From Methanobacterium sp. UBA410 (GTDB lineage Archaea; Methanobacteriota; Methanobacteria; Methanobacteriales; Methanobacteriaceae): DNA of 57,714 nucleotides. Location of the stretch: positions 58,489 to 116,202 of the forward strand of contig DAHH01000004.1 of assembly GCA_002498385.1 (NCBI GenBank). Direction: 5' to 3'. The notes below the pieces were generated by a model. It did no database searches, was not told the DNA's origin, and was given only the letters and a program-made list of their open reading frames with translations. Shown in pieces: positions 26,329 through 35,271 of the stretch (its first letter is position 1; every line of letters starts with the position of its first letter). Both the position numbers and the translations under genes were made by a program.

Positions 26329-27015
26329 ATGAACACAGAACCAGCTGAATTTTTACACAAACTTGGGGTTGACACGCGGTTTGTAAGCATCTTAGATAGT
26401 CATATTTTTATAAACAATTTGAAGTTTTCAAGGTTTTCAAGAAGAAAAGAAGAACTTTTTTTGAGGAAATTTCCACATTATGAAGTCGTAAGGTCCAAGC
26501 TCCTGCAGAAAATATGTACAAGGGCTTCAAGGGTTTTAAAAAATGCAGTGAAACCTAGGGATAAAATTTTCATAGTCAAGGATCGAAACTGCTTTAACAT
26601 GGCACTTCACATAGTTTTAGAACCTTATACCCGAAAGTATGGTGTTAAACTCATATTTGGAAGAAGTCTTAAGGAGTTAGAGGGTTCTGGTGTAAATTCA
26701 GTTGCCTTACCTGTCACACTTGATGATGAAGTTGAAAATATCATGGGTTTAATGTTCAAGGGTGAAAAAATAGAACCTCTATCCCTGAATTATAAATTTG
26801 AGAACATAAAAGTTGTATGCCCATTTGTGAACGTTTCAAGGTTGTGGATCGTATCCTGGCTTGAAAAACAGGATTTAAAATGTGATCATAAAGATGAAAA
26901 AAGCTTAGAAAAGGATTTAATCAACTTTTTAGAGGGCTTCATCCCAGATGTCAAGGAAAACATGTTTAAATCTGCAGAATTCGTGCATAATCAACAATTA
27001 CAGGAATCAAGTTAA
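26329..27015 (+). CDS. Degenerate PP-loop (TtuA/TtcA-like) protein
   Basis: 228 residues from ATG 26329. The middle, SVALPVTLDDEVENIMGLMF, closely resembles the conserved GHNLDDEAETVLMNLLRGD region of TtuA/TtcA tRNA thiolation enzymes, and PFVNVSRLWIVSWL resembles the later PLREIPEKEV region. Where active enzymes have the ATP-binding SGGKDS loop, this protein has VKDRNCFNMALHIV, and the N-terminal CxxC zinc fingers are missing. It therefore looks like an inactive or repurposed PP-loop paralogue. The frame extends upstream to a TTG at 26278. It is followed by a T/A-rich convergent spacer before rfcL. Confidence 0.6.
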   Translation: MNTEPAEFLHKLGVDTRFVSILDSHIFINNLKFSRFSRRKEELFLRKFPHYEVVRSKLLQKICTRASRVLKNAVKPRDKIFIVKDRNCFNMALHIVLEPYTRKYGVKLIFGRSLKELEGSGVNSVALPVTLDDEVENIMGLMFKGEKIEPLSLNYKFENIKVVCPFVNVSRLWIVSWLEKQDLKCDHKDEKSLEKDLINFLEGFIPDVKENMFKSAEFVHNQQLQESS

Positions 27016-27231
27016 TAACATTAAATTAGATTAATTTATTAGATTAAATTATCATAATTTATTAGATTAATCTTCAAATTAATCCAGGATAATCAATTTA
27101 CTGAATTAACTAAACTATTTTGGATAATAGGTTCAAATAAAACTATATTTCAATAAACTTAGTTCATAAACTAGTTCAAATAAAGTTTAAATTAGTAATG
27201 AAAAAGCATTTAAAAAAATTTTAAAGTAAGT

Positions 27232-28785
27232 TTAAAAGTTGAAAAGAGAGGTTTGTTTATCTTTTTTACCAGTTTTATCAGATTTACCAGCTTTAACTTT
27301 TTTATCAGATTTTTCCTTGGATTTTGACTTTTTACTGGTTGATTTACCGGCTGATCTTTTTTTACCCCTTTCCTCAGCCGGGCTTTTATTTGAGATCATT
27401 TCCTTTTCAGAGCTTTTTTTAGTCTGCACTGTTTTTTCAGTTTTCTTGGATTTTTCATCTTTAGATCCACCAGCCTTTGTATCGTTAGAGGTTTTGAATG
27501 CCCCTCTAAGACCCTTCTCTACCTCTTCCTGGGCAGTTTTTGATAGTTTCTTTGCGTAGGCTGTTTTCACTTTTTTGGGTATCTTCTTTGATCTAAAGAG
27601 CTTTACCTCCTTATCATCCAGATCAAAGAAGGCTGCTATTTCACAGGCCACCTCATCATCCTGGAACATGGTTTCGAAGTAGGGGAACTGTTCGCGAACA
27701 ACCTTTTTGGAGCTGTGGAGTTTTTCTCCCATCTTCTCTGCAACAGCATCTCTCAGAGTTCTTTTTGCACGGCTTTTAGAGAGCATACTGTAAACTGAAG
27801 AGTTGGCATAGCGTGCAAACTTCCTGTAGGTTTCCTCCTTTGAGAGTGCAACTCCCAGACTCATGAGTTTGTAGGAGTACTTCCAGTAGCTGTAAACCCG
27901 TGTTTGGAATGCCCTTCCAAGATAGGTGTCTGCAAGTGAGACCATTTCATAGGCTTTAGCTATCTCTTCTGCTTTTTCATACTCGCGTGGAATGTTCTCG
28001 GCCACAAGTTCAAGAATGAAGTTTGGTTCGGCTTCAAGCTTCATGGCATCGTTTATGTGGTGGATGTTTTTGCTTTTAAGCACAGTTCTAACGGAGTCAA
28101 AGATGTTTGCAACTTCATCTTTCCTGGATATGAGTTCAAGATCCTTCGAGGTGACCTTATCTTTGCCTTTGGCTATGGCCTCCAGATCGTTTATTGCAGA
28201 TCTCAAATCGCCCTTGGACTGTTTTGCAAGGTTTCTCAGCACGTACTCATCAAATTCAATATGTTCCTTGACGCATATCCTCTTCAAGAGGGCAACTATG
28301 GAGTTTGTATGTACCTTTCGAAGTTTCAGGACAGTGCACTTTGTTTTCAGGGTTTTGAGCCTCTTACTGTAGGGATCGTTGGCCATCATGATTATTGGGT
28401 GCCTGGCAGTTTTTATTATGTTGCCTATGGCCCTTGTTCCGCCCCTGTCTTCTGTTCCATGGATACCATCCACTTCATCCAGTATTATGAGCTTCAAACC
28501 CTCGTTGTAGAGTGAGCGTGATAGGGAGGATTCCCCAACTGTGTTGGTTATAATATCGTAGGACCGTTTGTCACTTGCGTTGAGCTCAACAAACTCTGAA
28601 AACTCCTTTGCTGCCAGATGGGCCATGGTTGTTTTGCCAGTACCCGGAGGCCCAATAAGAAGCAGGCATTTTTGGGGGTTTCCATTTAACCACTCTTCAG
28701 TCCACTCCAGGATCTCATTTTTAACCTTGACGTTCCCAAGGACATCGTCAAAGTTTTTTGGGCTGTACTTTTCTGTCCACAACAT
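27232..28785 (-). CDS. rfcL: Replication factor C large subunit
   Basis: Subunit of the clamp loader that places PCNA on primed DNA. The 517-residue AAA+ protein has Walker A GPPGTGKTTMAH near 45, Walker B LIILDEVDGIH near 105, and sensor/arginine motifs typical of the large subunit (LRSAINDLEAIAKGK). The last ~90 residues are a Lys/Ser-rich linker ending KQTSLFNF, a PCNA-interacting PIP box at the extreme C-terminus. The ATG at 28785 overlaps the end of rfcS (TAAATG), so the two are co-translated. MLWTEKYSPK is the standard start. Confidence 0.97.
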   Translation of the reverse strand: MLWTEKYSPKNFDDVLGNVKVKNEILEWTEEWLNGNPQKCLLLIGPPGTGKTTMAHLAAKEFSEFVELNASDKRSYDIITNTVGESSLSRSLYNEGLKLIILDEVDGIHGTEDRGGTRAIGNIIKTARHPIIMMANDPYSKRLKTLKTKCTVLKLRKVHTNSIVALLKRICVKEHIEFDEYVLRNLAKQSKGDLRSAINDLEAIAKGKDKVTSKDLELISRKDEVANIFDSVRTVLKSKNIHHINDAMKLEAEPNFILELVAENIPREYEKAEEIAKAYEMVSLADTYLGRAFQTRVYSYWKYSYKLMSLGVALSKEETYRKFARYANSSVYSMLSKSRAKRTLRDAVAEKMGEKLHSSKKVVREQFPYFETMFQDDEVACEIAAFFDLDDKEVKLFRSKKIPKKVKTAYAKKLSKTAQEEVEKGLRGAFKTSNDTKAGGSKDEKSKKTEKTVQTKKSSEKEMISNKSPAEERGKKRSAGKSTSKKSKSKEKSDKKVKAGKSDKTGKKDKQTSLFNF

Positions 28786-29751
28786 TTAATCTGCCTTTGT
28801 TTTTAATAAAAACCTTGTAAGAAGTGCTTCAAGTTGAATTCTTGGATTTGCCCCTTCCCTTATGCGGTAATCATATTCTCCAATGCTTTCTATCAACCTT
28901 ATGTAAACGTCCACTGGAATCAGATCCTCCATTGCCATTCTGGAAACTTCCTGGTATATCTGGGTGACCATATCCTCACCGCTTGTTCCCTGAACAAGCA
29001 TGACCTCACGCAGAAGATCTCTGGCACCAAGGAAATCACCATCAAGGGCCTTGTTCACGATCTTCCTCACATCCTTTGGCTTTGCCTTGGAAACAACATC
29101 ATGAACACTTTCCTCAGTTATTTCATCATCAACGGTTGAAGAAGCCTGGAGTATGTTCACAGCACGCCTCATATCACCCTCTGAAAAGTAAACAATGCTT
29201 TCAATGGCGCCTGAACTGACCTTCAGGTTTTCAGCATTGGCTATTACATTCAAACGTTCCATGACATGGCGGCCCTTCACTGGTGCAAATCTGAAAATTG
29301 CACAACGAGACTGTATAGGGTCTATTATCTTTGAGGAATAGTTACAGGAAAGTATAAAGGATGAAGTCTTGGTGTACATCTCCATCTCACGGCGCAGAGC
29401 GTGCTGAGCATCCTTGGTCATGTTGTCAACCTCGTCCAGGAATATTATCCTGAAGGGAGATCCCACAGCCTTGAGTCTGCAGAAGTTTTTTATGTTGTTT
29501 CTCACGGTGTCTATTCCTCTGGCATCTGAAGCGTTGAGTTCCAGGAAATTTTGGCGCCAGTAGTCCCCCAGAACAGCTTTTGCAAGTGCTATAGCTGTCG
29601 TTGTTTTTCCAACCCCTGCAGGTCCTGTAAACATGAGGTTCGGCATGCTTCCCTCTTCTATGTACCTTTTAAGTCTCTGAATAATATGATCTTGACCTAC
29701 AATTTCGTCAAGAGTCTGTGGTCTGTACTTCTCAACCCATGGTCCGTTCAT
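28786..29751 (-). CDS. rfcS: Replication factor C small subunit
   Basis: A 321-residue AAA+ clamp-loader subunit, normally present in four copies per complex. Walker A is FTGPAGVGKTTTAIALA (about 41-57), Walker B IIFLDEVDNMT, and the SRC motif appears as IQSRCAIFRF with its arginine finger. EGDMRRAVNILQ is sensor 2. Start MNGPWVEKYRPQTLDEIVGQ is canonical, and no intein interrupts the gene, which is of interest because RFC of several archaea carries one. It is the first gene of the rfcS-rfcL operon. Confidence 0.97.
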   Translation of the reverse strand: MNGPWVEKYRPQTLDEIVGQDHIIQRLKRYIEEGSMPNLMFTGPAGVGKTTTAIALAKAVLGDYWRQNFLELNASDARGIDTVRNNIKNFCRLKAVGSPFRIIFLDEVDNMTKDAQHALRREMEMYTKTSSFILSCNYSSKIIDPIQSRCAIFRFAPVKGRHVMERLNVIANAENLKVSSGAIESIVYFSEGDMRRAVNILQASSTVDDEITEESVHDVVSKAKPKDVRKIVNKALDGDFLGARDLLREVMLVQGTSGEDMVTQIYQEVSRMAMEDLIPVDVYIRLIESIGEYDYRIREGANPRIQLEALLTRFLLKTKAD

Positions 29752-30138
29752 TTAATCACCATTTTTTGACTTTAAGTAAAATTGATTATTTAACAGTTTA
29801 AAATCCATTATTTTAATTAAGCTTGGTTTATTTTTAATTAAAATTGATTCCTGGCAATTTTTATTAAATTGGTACTAATCTTATATAATTATCATTAGCA
29901 CGATTTTATGTATCATGCACTGATTTTACAATACATCATTCTATATCGTTGCAACTTAATGATTTTAGGATCCTTATGTTTTACCAGATTTTATGTTTAC
30001 TAAAGATTTTATGTTTACTAAATATGTTGCAGATGATATTTCCATGTTGCAGGTGTTATGGTTTATGTGCGGATCTTCTGTATATTTTTTGTAGTTCCTA
30101 AAACGAGATATGGATCAAGTCCTTATGGAGTTTTGAAC
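29752..30138. other. Spacer upstream of rfcS
   Basis: 387 bp without a gene. The rfcS promoter should be near 29790-29830 on the minus strand. AGATTTTATGTTTACTAAA is doubled at about 29988-30021, and ATGTTGCAG(A/G)TG(A/T)TAT is doubled at 30022-30060. No structure of an RNA gene seen. Confidence 0.4.
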
Positions 30139-31347
30139 CTATTCAAGTAGGTTAATTAATTCTGGGTGCATGTTTCGTTTTATACCCAGTTCTTCCATGG
30201 CTACTCCATAGGATTCATTTATGATCCTGAATTCAGACCTTACCATTCCCTTAAATGCATTGTAACCCATTACTTTACCATAATTTTCAGTTATAATCGT
30301 TATAATCTTGGTAAAATCTTCTATAAAAATTTTTTCCCTTTCATTTACAGGTATCTTCTTTGCGTTATCTTTTATCCTATCAAAATCAATTGTTGAGTTG
30401 CTTTTAACATCAACACCATCCAAAAGTCTATGGCACTGTTTTAAGGGTAAAAACTTTCGGGTAAGACCCCTTGCAGGTGTTACTCCCATGATCTTGCTTG
30501 CACCTATGGACATGGCTAAAAATAGGGATCTGTATATCTCCAAGATCAGGTCAGACCGTTTTTCACTGTCTTCCGGTATTTCAACATTTTTAGGGAGTTT
30601 AGGGAAAGATATTGGAGGTTTTATTAGTGGAAGAACTGTTTTTTCGTTTGTTTTTTCTGTTGTCAAAGTTCCGGCTTCTTTCACTTCTGAATTTTTATGT
30701 AGAAGCGATTCATCTGTAACATGCTCCTCTGCAACATTTACTCCCCTAACTTGTTCACCAACAGTTGGTTTATCCTTTTCTTTAACTTTTTTGATTTTGG
30801 CAGTGAGACCTTCTTTAACAGATTGCGATTTGTCTTTACCAGGAGTTGTCTCGTGAATTATTTCACTTCTGTTGACATCTGCTTTACCAATTTCAATGCG
30901 GTCGATACCAGCATCAGCAGATTGATCATCATCAGGTTGAATGTTAACAGATTTAATTTCATAATTCTCAAGTTTGGCGAAGTTTTGATCTTTAGTTATA
31001 CGTTTCACAGCTTTTTTTGACGAAAACATGGCCAAGCCCAGGTTTGCTGTTGTTTCCATCAAAACCACCAAGTAAAAATTTTCAGGGTGTAAAAAGAGGA
31101 TCTTGCCGTTTTTAGATTCAACAAGCACGCTCCTGATTTCACCTTCATTTGAAACATTTAACAGCTTTTTTGATGAGCTTGTAATGACCTTGGTCATTGG
31201 TCCAAAGAGTGAAACATCCAGACCTTGTGAAATACTGTGGCAAAGAACTTTGCCTTGATTATCAATAATTAAACTTCCCTTTAGTCCTGTTACACTTTTA
31301 AGTTCATTTATAACATTTTCAAACAGATTTTTCACAGCTGGATCCAT
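30139..31347 (-). CDS. Roadblock/LC7 domain protein with long linker and conserved C-terminal helical domain
   Basis: 402 residues in three parts. Residues 1-115 form a Roadblock/LC7-like domain (VTGLKGSLIIDNQGKVLCHS, then GKILFLHPENFYLVVLMET). Residues 120-255 are a charged, low-complexity linker. Residues 265-402 are a helical domain that I do not recognise; it contains ARGLTRKFLPLKQCHRLLDG, FIEDFTKIITIITENYGKVMG and FRIINESYGVAMEELG. Roadblock proteins regulate or scaffold small GTPases (Mgl/Rag/Arf-like) in bacteria and archaea. ATG 31347 follows AGGTGGGG. The gene is alone, and no GTPase gene is nearby. Compare the single-domain Roadblock gene at 42014. Confidence 0.65.
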   Translation of the reverse strand: MDPAVKNLFENVINELKSVTGLKGSLIIDNQGKVLCHSISQGLDVSLFGPMTKVITSSSKKLLNVSNEGEIRSVLVESKNGKILFLHPENFYLVVLMETTANLGLAMFSSKKAVKRITKDQNFAKLENYEIKSVNIQPDDDQSADAGIDRIEIGKADVNRSEIIHETTPGKDKSQSVKEGLTAKIKKVKEKDKPTVGEQVRGVNVAEEHVTDESLLHKNSEVKEAGTLTTEKTNEKTVLPLIKPPISFPKLPKNVEIPEDSEKRSDLILEIYRSLFLAMSIGASKIMGVTPARGLTRKFLPLKQCHRLLDGVDVKSNSTIDFDRIKDNAKKIPVNEREKIFIEDFTKIITIITENYGKVMGYNAFKGMVRSEFRIINESYGVAMEELGIKRNMHPELINLLE

Positions 31348-31682
31348 AACGCCCCACCTAAATTTTTACCTCAGATTAAAGAGCAAACTTAATGATCAAT
31401 TGAATCATTTACTTAATTATTCTTACTGTTTTTGAGTTTTTTTGAATACGAAGTCTGCAGTTTAAAAAAGAGGTTTAAGATTTAAAAGTCTAAATTTTTA
31501 ACTGTGAAGTTGAAAGAGGCTTAATTTAGGAGTATTAAGTTAAACACTATTTTAAACACTAGTTAAAAAAGTGTAAAAGAAGTTTAAATTCAACCAATCA
31601 AATCAAAAAGCGTTAATAAAAGAAGTTCAAATTCAACCAATCAAAAGCGTTAAAATTAAAAAAGAAAAAAAAGATCAATGCT
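31348..31682. other. Spacer between the hydrogenase operon end and the Roadblock-fusion gene
   Basis: 335 bp of AT-rich DNA. TAAACACTA(T/G)TTTAAACACTA and AGAAGTT(T/C)AAATTCAACCAATCAAA..AGCGTTAA are doubled (31530-31655). A-runs at 31655-31672 become T-runs after the hydrogenase operon on the opposite side of transcription. No gene seen. Confidence 0.4.
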
Positions 31683-33131
31683 TTAAATTATCTCCCTTTT
31701 GAAGAGTTTACCGTTGCTGTCATGCAGATCCACAACCAGAGGTGATTCCCCATTTAACATGTGGGTTGCACAGGAAAGACAGGGATCGTAGGCCCGTATT
31801 ACCATTTCAAGCCTATTTTTAAGACCTTCTGAAATTTCATCGCCATGTATCATGGCTTTAGCAGTTTCCCTAACACCAATGTCCATTGAGAGGTTGTTCT
31901 GTCCAGTTGCAACTATTAAGTTGGCCTTCTGGATTATTCCAGCACCGTCTGTTTGATAATCATGTATCAAAGAACCCCTTGGAGCTTCAATTATTCCAAC
32001 ACCTCTCATTGTAACGTCAGATGTTTCGGCGTCTTTTCTGGTCATTAAAGGCTCGTTAATGGTGCTTATTATGTCAGTTCCTGTTATATCCTGGTCTTCA
32101 AGAAGCTCAACAGCTCTTTCACCAGCGTACATAAGTTCTATAAGTCGGGCGTAGTGGTAAAGCAGTGGGTTCTGTGCAACCCCGTACTTATCTTTGAATT
32201 CATCGTAAAGGGCTGAGGCATTTTCTGTTGGAATGCTGTCAACAATGTTGAGCCTTGCAAGTGGTCCAACTCTGTAGTTTCCATCTGGAAATCCAACCTG
32301 TTTCAGGTAAGGGAATTTAAGGTACGACCATGGCTGAACCTTTTCTTCGATGTAATCCAGATAATCTGCAGCTTCAAATTCATGCACTGCACTGCCATCC
32401 TTGTCAACGATCTTCATGGAACCATCGTAGAATGAGAGTTTGCCAGAATCTGTTAATCCTCCAAAATAGGTTTTAACAGGACCTAAAGATTCTACTGCAT
32501 CAGAATATTCTTCAAATAACGGTTTAGCAATTTTCAAACCATTTTCTATTAATTCAACAGCATTTCTAGCATCTTTAAGGAGTTCATCTCTTTCCTCGGC
32601 ACTCAAAGCTTTTGATTGTCCTCCAGGCACTGCCGTTACTGGATGTATTGGTTTTCCACCCACTGCAGCTGTTATTCTCTGGCCAACAGCTCTGGTTTTT
32701 ATTGCCATTTTTGCAAGTTCTGGATCCTTTTTTATTATCCCAACAACGTTTCTTTCAGCTGGATCTGAATCAGGACCCATTACAAGGTCAGGTGCTCCCA
32801 GGAAGTAGAAATGCAGGGAGTGTGAGTGGATGTACTGGCCCATTAACATCAGCTCCCTGAGTTTTTTTGCTGTTTCAGGTGGTTCAAGTCCAAAAACAGC
32901 ATCTGTAGCTTTGGCTGATGATAGGTGATGGGCTGTCTGGCATATACCACATATCCTTGGGGTTATTCTTGGTGCTTCCTCAACTGCTGCCCCTTCAAGA
33001 AACTTCTCAAATCCCCTTATTTCCATCACGTGAAAGTGGGCATCTGAAACGTTTCCATCATCATCCATTTGTACTGTGATCTTTGCATGTCCTTCGATCC
33101 TTGTTACTGGGTTTACTTCTATCTGTTTCAT
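31683..33131 (-). CDS. NiFe hydrogenase large subunit (MvhA/FrhA-like, group 3)
   Basis: Catalytic subunit binding the NiFe(CN)2CO site. Of 482 residues, the N-terminal nickel motif is PRICGICQTAHH (about 57-68) and the C-terminal one DPCLSCATH (about 449-457). A 25-residue tail after His (starting MLNGES) should be removed by a maturation endopeptidase, showing that this is a cleaved-type enzyme. It resembles the F420-nonreducing MvhA more than FrhA. No frhB, mvhD or polyferredoxin gene is adjacent. It is the last gene of a four-gene operon 35 bp after the small subunit. Electron acceptor is uncertain. Confidence 0.88.
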   Translation of the reverse strand: MKQIEVNPVTRIEGHAKITVQMDDDGNVSDAHFHVMEIRGFEKFLEGAAVEEAPRITPRICGICQTAHHLSSAKATDAVFGLEPPETAKKLRELMLMGQYIHSHSLHFYFLGAPDLVMGPDSDPAERNVVGIIKKDPELAKMAIKTRAVGQRITAAVGGKPIHPVTAVPGGQSKALSAEERDELLKDARNAVELIENGLKIAKPLFEEYSDAVESLGPVKTYFGGLTDSGKLSFYDGSMKIVDKDGSAVHEFEAADYLDYIEEKVQPWSYLKFPYLKQVGFPDGNYRVGPLARLNIVDSIPTENASALYDEFKDKYGVAQNPLLYHYARLIELMYAGERAVELLEDQDITGTDIISTINEPLMTRKDAETSDVTMRGVGIIEAPRGSLIHDYQTDGAGIIQKANLIVATGQNNLSMDIGVRETAKAMIHGDEISEGLKNRLEMVIRAYDPCLSCATHMLNGESPLVVDLHDSNGKLFKREII

Positions 33132-33166
33132 ACTGTCACCTCATTTTGCTTCATATTATCACTTTT

Positions 33167-34078
33167 TTACTTCTTGACCAGCTGTGGGATCAGGGAAACC
33201 TTTTTATCCTCCATTATGCTACTTCCAATGCAGAATCCGTAGATCAAATGGCCGATATCATACATCTGTTTTTCAACTTCTTTTTCAGGCATTTTTGAGA
33301 GGTGTGTGATCCTTGATATGATGCAGTTGTAAATGTCATGGTTGGGCTCCCTTAGAATGTCCAGTGAAGGCCCTCCACATCCATGGCAGGGAATACCGGC
33401 TCGTGTACAGAGTGCACCACATCTTCCAAGCGTTGCAGAACCAAGACAGACGTATCCCTGGCTTAAGAAACATTTTTCAGGGTCGGGTTCTCCCTCAACT
33501 CTTCTGTGAAGTGTGTTGAACTCTTTGTGTTCCATCTTCCGTGAGCAATCTGCACATACAGATTTTTTTGGGATGTTTGGTTTTTCTCCGTTTATGAGGG
33601 GTATTAAAATGTCTTTAACCACTCCTTCTTTGGGTGGGCATCCTGGAAGGTAGTAGTCGATTTCTGCCAGTTCTCCTGCAGGATGTACAATTGGCAGAAG
33701 TTCTGGAACGACTTCTGATGGAACTTCTGATGGTTCTGTACTTGGATTATCTGAATAAATTCTTTTGGTTACTTCTTCAGGACTGTAAAGGTCCGCCATT
33801 CCTGTTATACCTCCGTAGCATGCGCAGGTTCCATAGGCGATGAGGATCTTTGATTTTTCACGCAGTTCCCCCAGCCTTCTCTTATTCTCTTGGTTTCTTA
33901 CAGACCCTGAAACCAGAGCTATGTCAATGTCGTCTGGTATTTCCTTGGTGTCCACAAGTACAGGTGCGTAAACTATCTCAGCATTGTCAAGGAGTTTTAA
34001 CAGATCCTCGTGCAGGTCCAGAACAGATATTTCACAGCCAGAACAGCTTGCAAGCCATTCAAGAGCAATTTTTACCAT
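33167..34078 (-). CDS. NiFe hydrogenase small subunit (MvhG/FrhG-like)
   Basis: Fe-S electron-transfer subunit. About 303 residues from ATG 34078 (an in-frame GTG precedes it). The proximal cluster ligands are LASCSGCEISVLD, YGTCACYGG and the Cys in YYLPGCPPKEG. The medial and distal clusters lie in the C-terminal part, with CADCSRK, CFLSQGYVCLGSATLGRCGALC and GIPCHGCGG. The start overlaps the V4R gene stop (TGATG) and GGGGTGG lies just before it, so translation is coupled. Soluble, no Tat signal, as in group 3 enzymes. Companion of the large subunit. Confidence 0.9.
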   Translation of the reverse strand: MVKIALEWLASCSGCEISVLDLHEDLLKLLDNAEIVYAPVLVDTKEIPDDIDIALVSGSVRNQENKRRLGELREKSKILIAYGTCACYGGITGMADLYSPEEVTKRIYSDNPSTEPSEVPSEVVPELLPIVHPAGELAEIDYYLPGCPPKEGVVKDILIPLINGEKPNIPKKSVCADCSRKMEHKEFNTLHRRVEGEPDPEKCFLSQGYVCLGSATLGRCGALCTRAGIPCHGCGGPSLDILREPNHDIYNCIISRITHLSKMPEKEVEKQMYDIGHLIYGFCIGSSIMEDKKVSLIPQLVKK

Positions 34079-34629
34079 CACTTACCACCCCACTTAATTG
34101 TGAGAGTTTTAAGACATGCATTGGGCCCAACATGGTCAATGTCAAGTTTTCCTTTTATTCCCATGACCTCTTCAACCGCTCCAACCGTGTATCCGTAAAG
34201 AAGGTAACATAAAGGTCCTTTCTGTCTGAGGCCAGTTCTTCTGAGGGTTTGTCTTACAACACAGTCCCTGAATATCAGTTTGACAATGGTTTCATTGCCC
34301 TTCTCTATGGTGTACTCTGCCTGGTTTGAGGGTTTCCACATTTCAAAGTAAAACTCTATACCCAGGATCTCGCTCAATTCTTGCATTGCCTTTTCAAGGT
34401 CGTCTGTTTTCTCAACAAGTTTTCCTGCTTCATGTCCCATCCTTTTGCCTGCCTGGTACACAATGGCATTTGCACCCCTGCCTGAAACCTGCTCGAGTGC
34501 GCTGGACATTGAGCCCATAAACTTCATGAGGACGTGCAGAGCTTCCTCATAATCGTTTATATCTCCACTGCACTCCTCAGGGATAAGTTCAGGTTTGAAA
34601 TTTCCGAATACTTCCCTTTCTGTTTCCAT
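34078..34629 (-). CDS. V4R-like (4-vinyl reductase / hydrocarbon-binding) domain protein
   Basis: 183 residues. The part from residue 35 on looks like a V4R domain: RGANAIVYQAGKRMGHEAGK, then LSEILGIEFYFEMW, and the late Cys-containing strands LIFRDCVVRQTLRR, GPLCYLLYGYTVGAVEEVMG and GPNACLKTLTIKWGG. V4R proteins bind small hydrophobic ligands or act as sensors; some bind metals through such cysteines. Position between a ferredoxin and the hydrogenase small subunit, with 11-bp and overlapping junctions, argues for a function in this hydrogenase (assembly factor, redox linker or sensor). The domain call is by pattern only. Confidence 0.65.
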   Translation of the reverse strand: METEREVFGNFKPELIPEECSGDINDYEEALHVLMKFMGSMSSALEQVSGRGANAIVYQAGKRMGHEAGKLVEKTDDLEKAMQELSEILGIEFYFEMWKPSNQAEYTIEKGNETIVKLIFRDCVVRQTLRRTGLRQKGPLCYLLYGYTVGAVEEVMGIKGKLDIDHVGPNACLKTLTIKWGGK

Positions 34630-34640
34630 AACAAATCCCC

Positions 34641-34892
34641 CTACAATATTTTCCGAATAACCTCGTTCACCTTTCTGTCTATGTAAAGCCGTTTTGCCAC
34701 GTGTATATCCTGGTGTTCCATGGCTTGAGCTGGACAGATTTCATGGCAGGATAAGCAGGCCATGCAGTCCTCTTCGTTCACCACCGTGCTTTTACCTTTT
34801 TTTTCATCCAGTTTGTAGACATCGTTTGGACAGTCGTCAACACAGGACCCGCATCCAACACATGCTTCTTCATCTATTTTTATTTTTACCAT
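34641..34892 (-). CDS. 2[4Fe-4S] ferredoxin
   Basis: An 83-residue ferredoxin with two complete cluster motifs: CVGCGSCVDDCPNDV (about 11-25) and CMACLSCHEICPAQA (about 42-56). The C-terminal ~25 residues (RLYIDRKVNEVIRKIL) form an amphipathic tail longer than in minimal clostridial ferredoxins. The frame extends upstream to 34940, but the ATG at 34892 with AGGGGAGTGG and the MVKIKIDEEAC start is clearly right. First gene of the hydrogenase operon; it may carry electrons from the hydrogenase. Confidence 0.92.
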   Translation of the reverse strand: MVKIKIDEEACVGCGSCVDDCPNDVYKLDEKKGKSTVVNEEDCMACLSCHEICPAQAMEHQDIHVAKRLYIDRKVNEVIRKIL

Positions 34893-34987
34893 TTCCACTC
34901 CCCTAAAACCATTTTTAATACTTAAACAGATATTCAACAACCAGTGATGATTTTAACTTGTCTAAGTATTGTCCATTACATTATGAC

Positions 34988-35006
34988 GTTAATATATGAA
35001 GAACAA
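34988..35006 (-). promoter_or_regulatory. Candidate TATA element of the hydrogenase operon
   Basis: On the minus strand CATATATTAACG (plus strand 34989-35000) is the best TATA-like element upstream of the ferredoxin gene, placing the start of transcription near 34965-34975. Around that predicted start, TTGTC is repeated with 11-bp spacing on the plus strand (34958 and 34969), one helical turn, which may be a regulator site. Speculative. Confidence 0.35.
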
Positions 35007-35271
35007 GTTATTAATAAAATTTGACTATTCTCTAAATTCTATTCTAAACAGAATTTAAGATAAATCATGTATTTTGTAATATTTATTGGGTTTTTAATAC
35101 ATTTTGCCCTTTTTCAACGATTTTTTTCAAATTTAAATAAGTCGATCCTTAAATTTTAATCCTAAATTTTTTCATGATCTCCTTTTACTGGGTCTAAAAA
35201 TAGGAAAAGACATTAAAAAAAGTTTAAAGCTGATACATCACGAAAAGGAACTTAAGATTCTTATAGTGCTT

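Noticed and set aside
28786..29751. Intein in replication factor C
   Set aside because: Walker A, Walker B and SRC motifs are contiguous at normal spacing, so no intein is present.
30308..30856. Plus-strand open frame opposite the Roadblock-fusion gene
   Set aside because: Antisense to a gene with clear ribosome site; amino-acid pattern is hydrophobic/Ser-rich and lacks family motifs.
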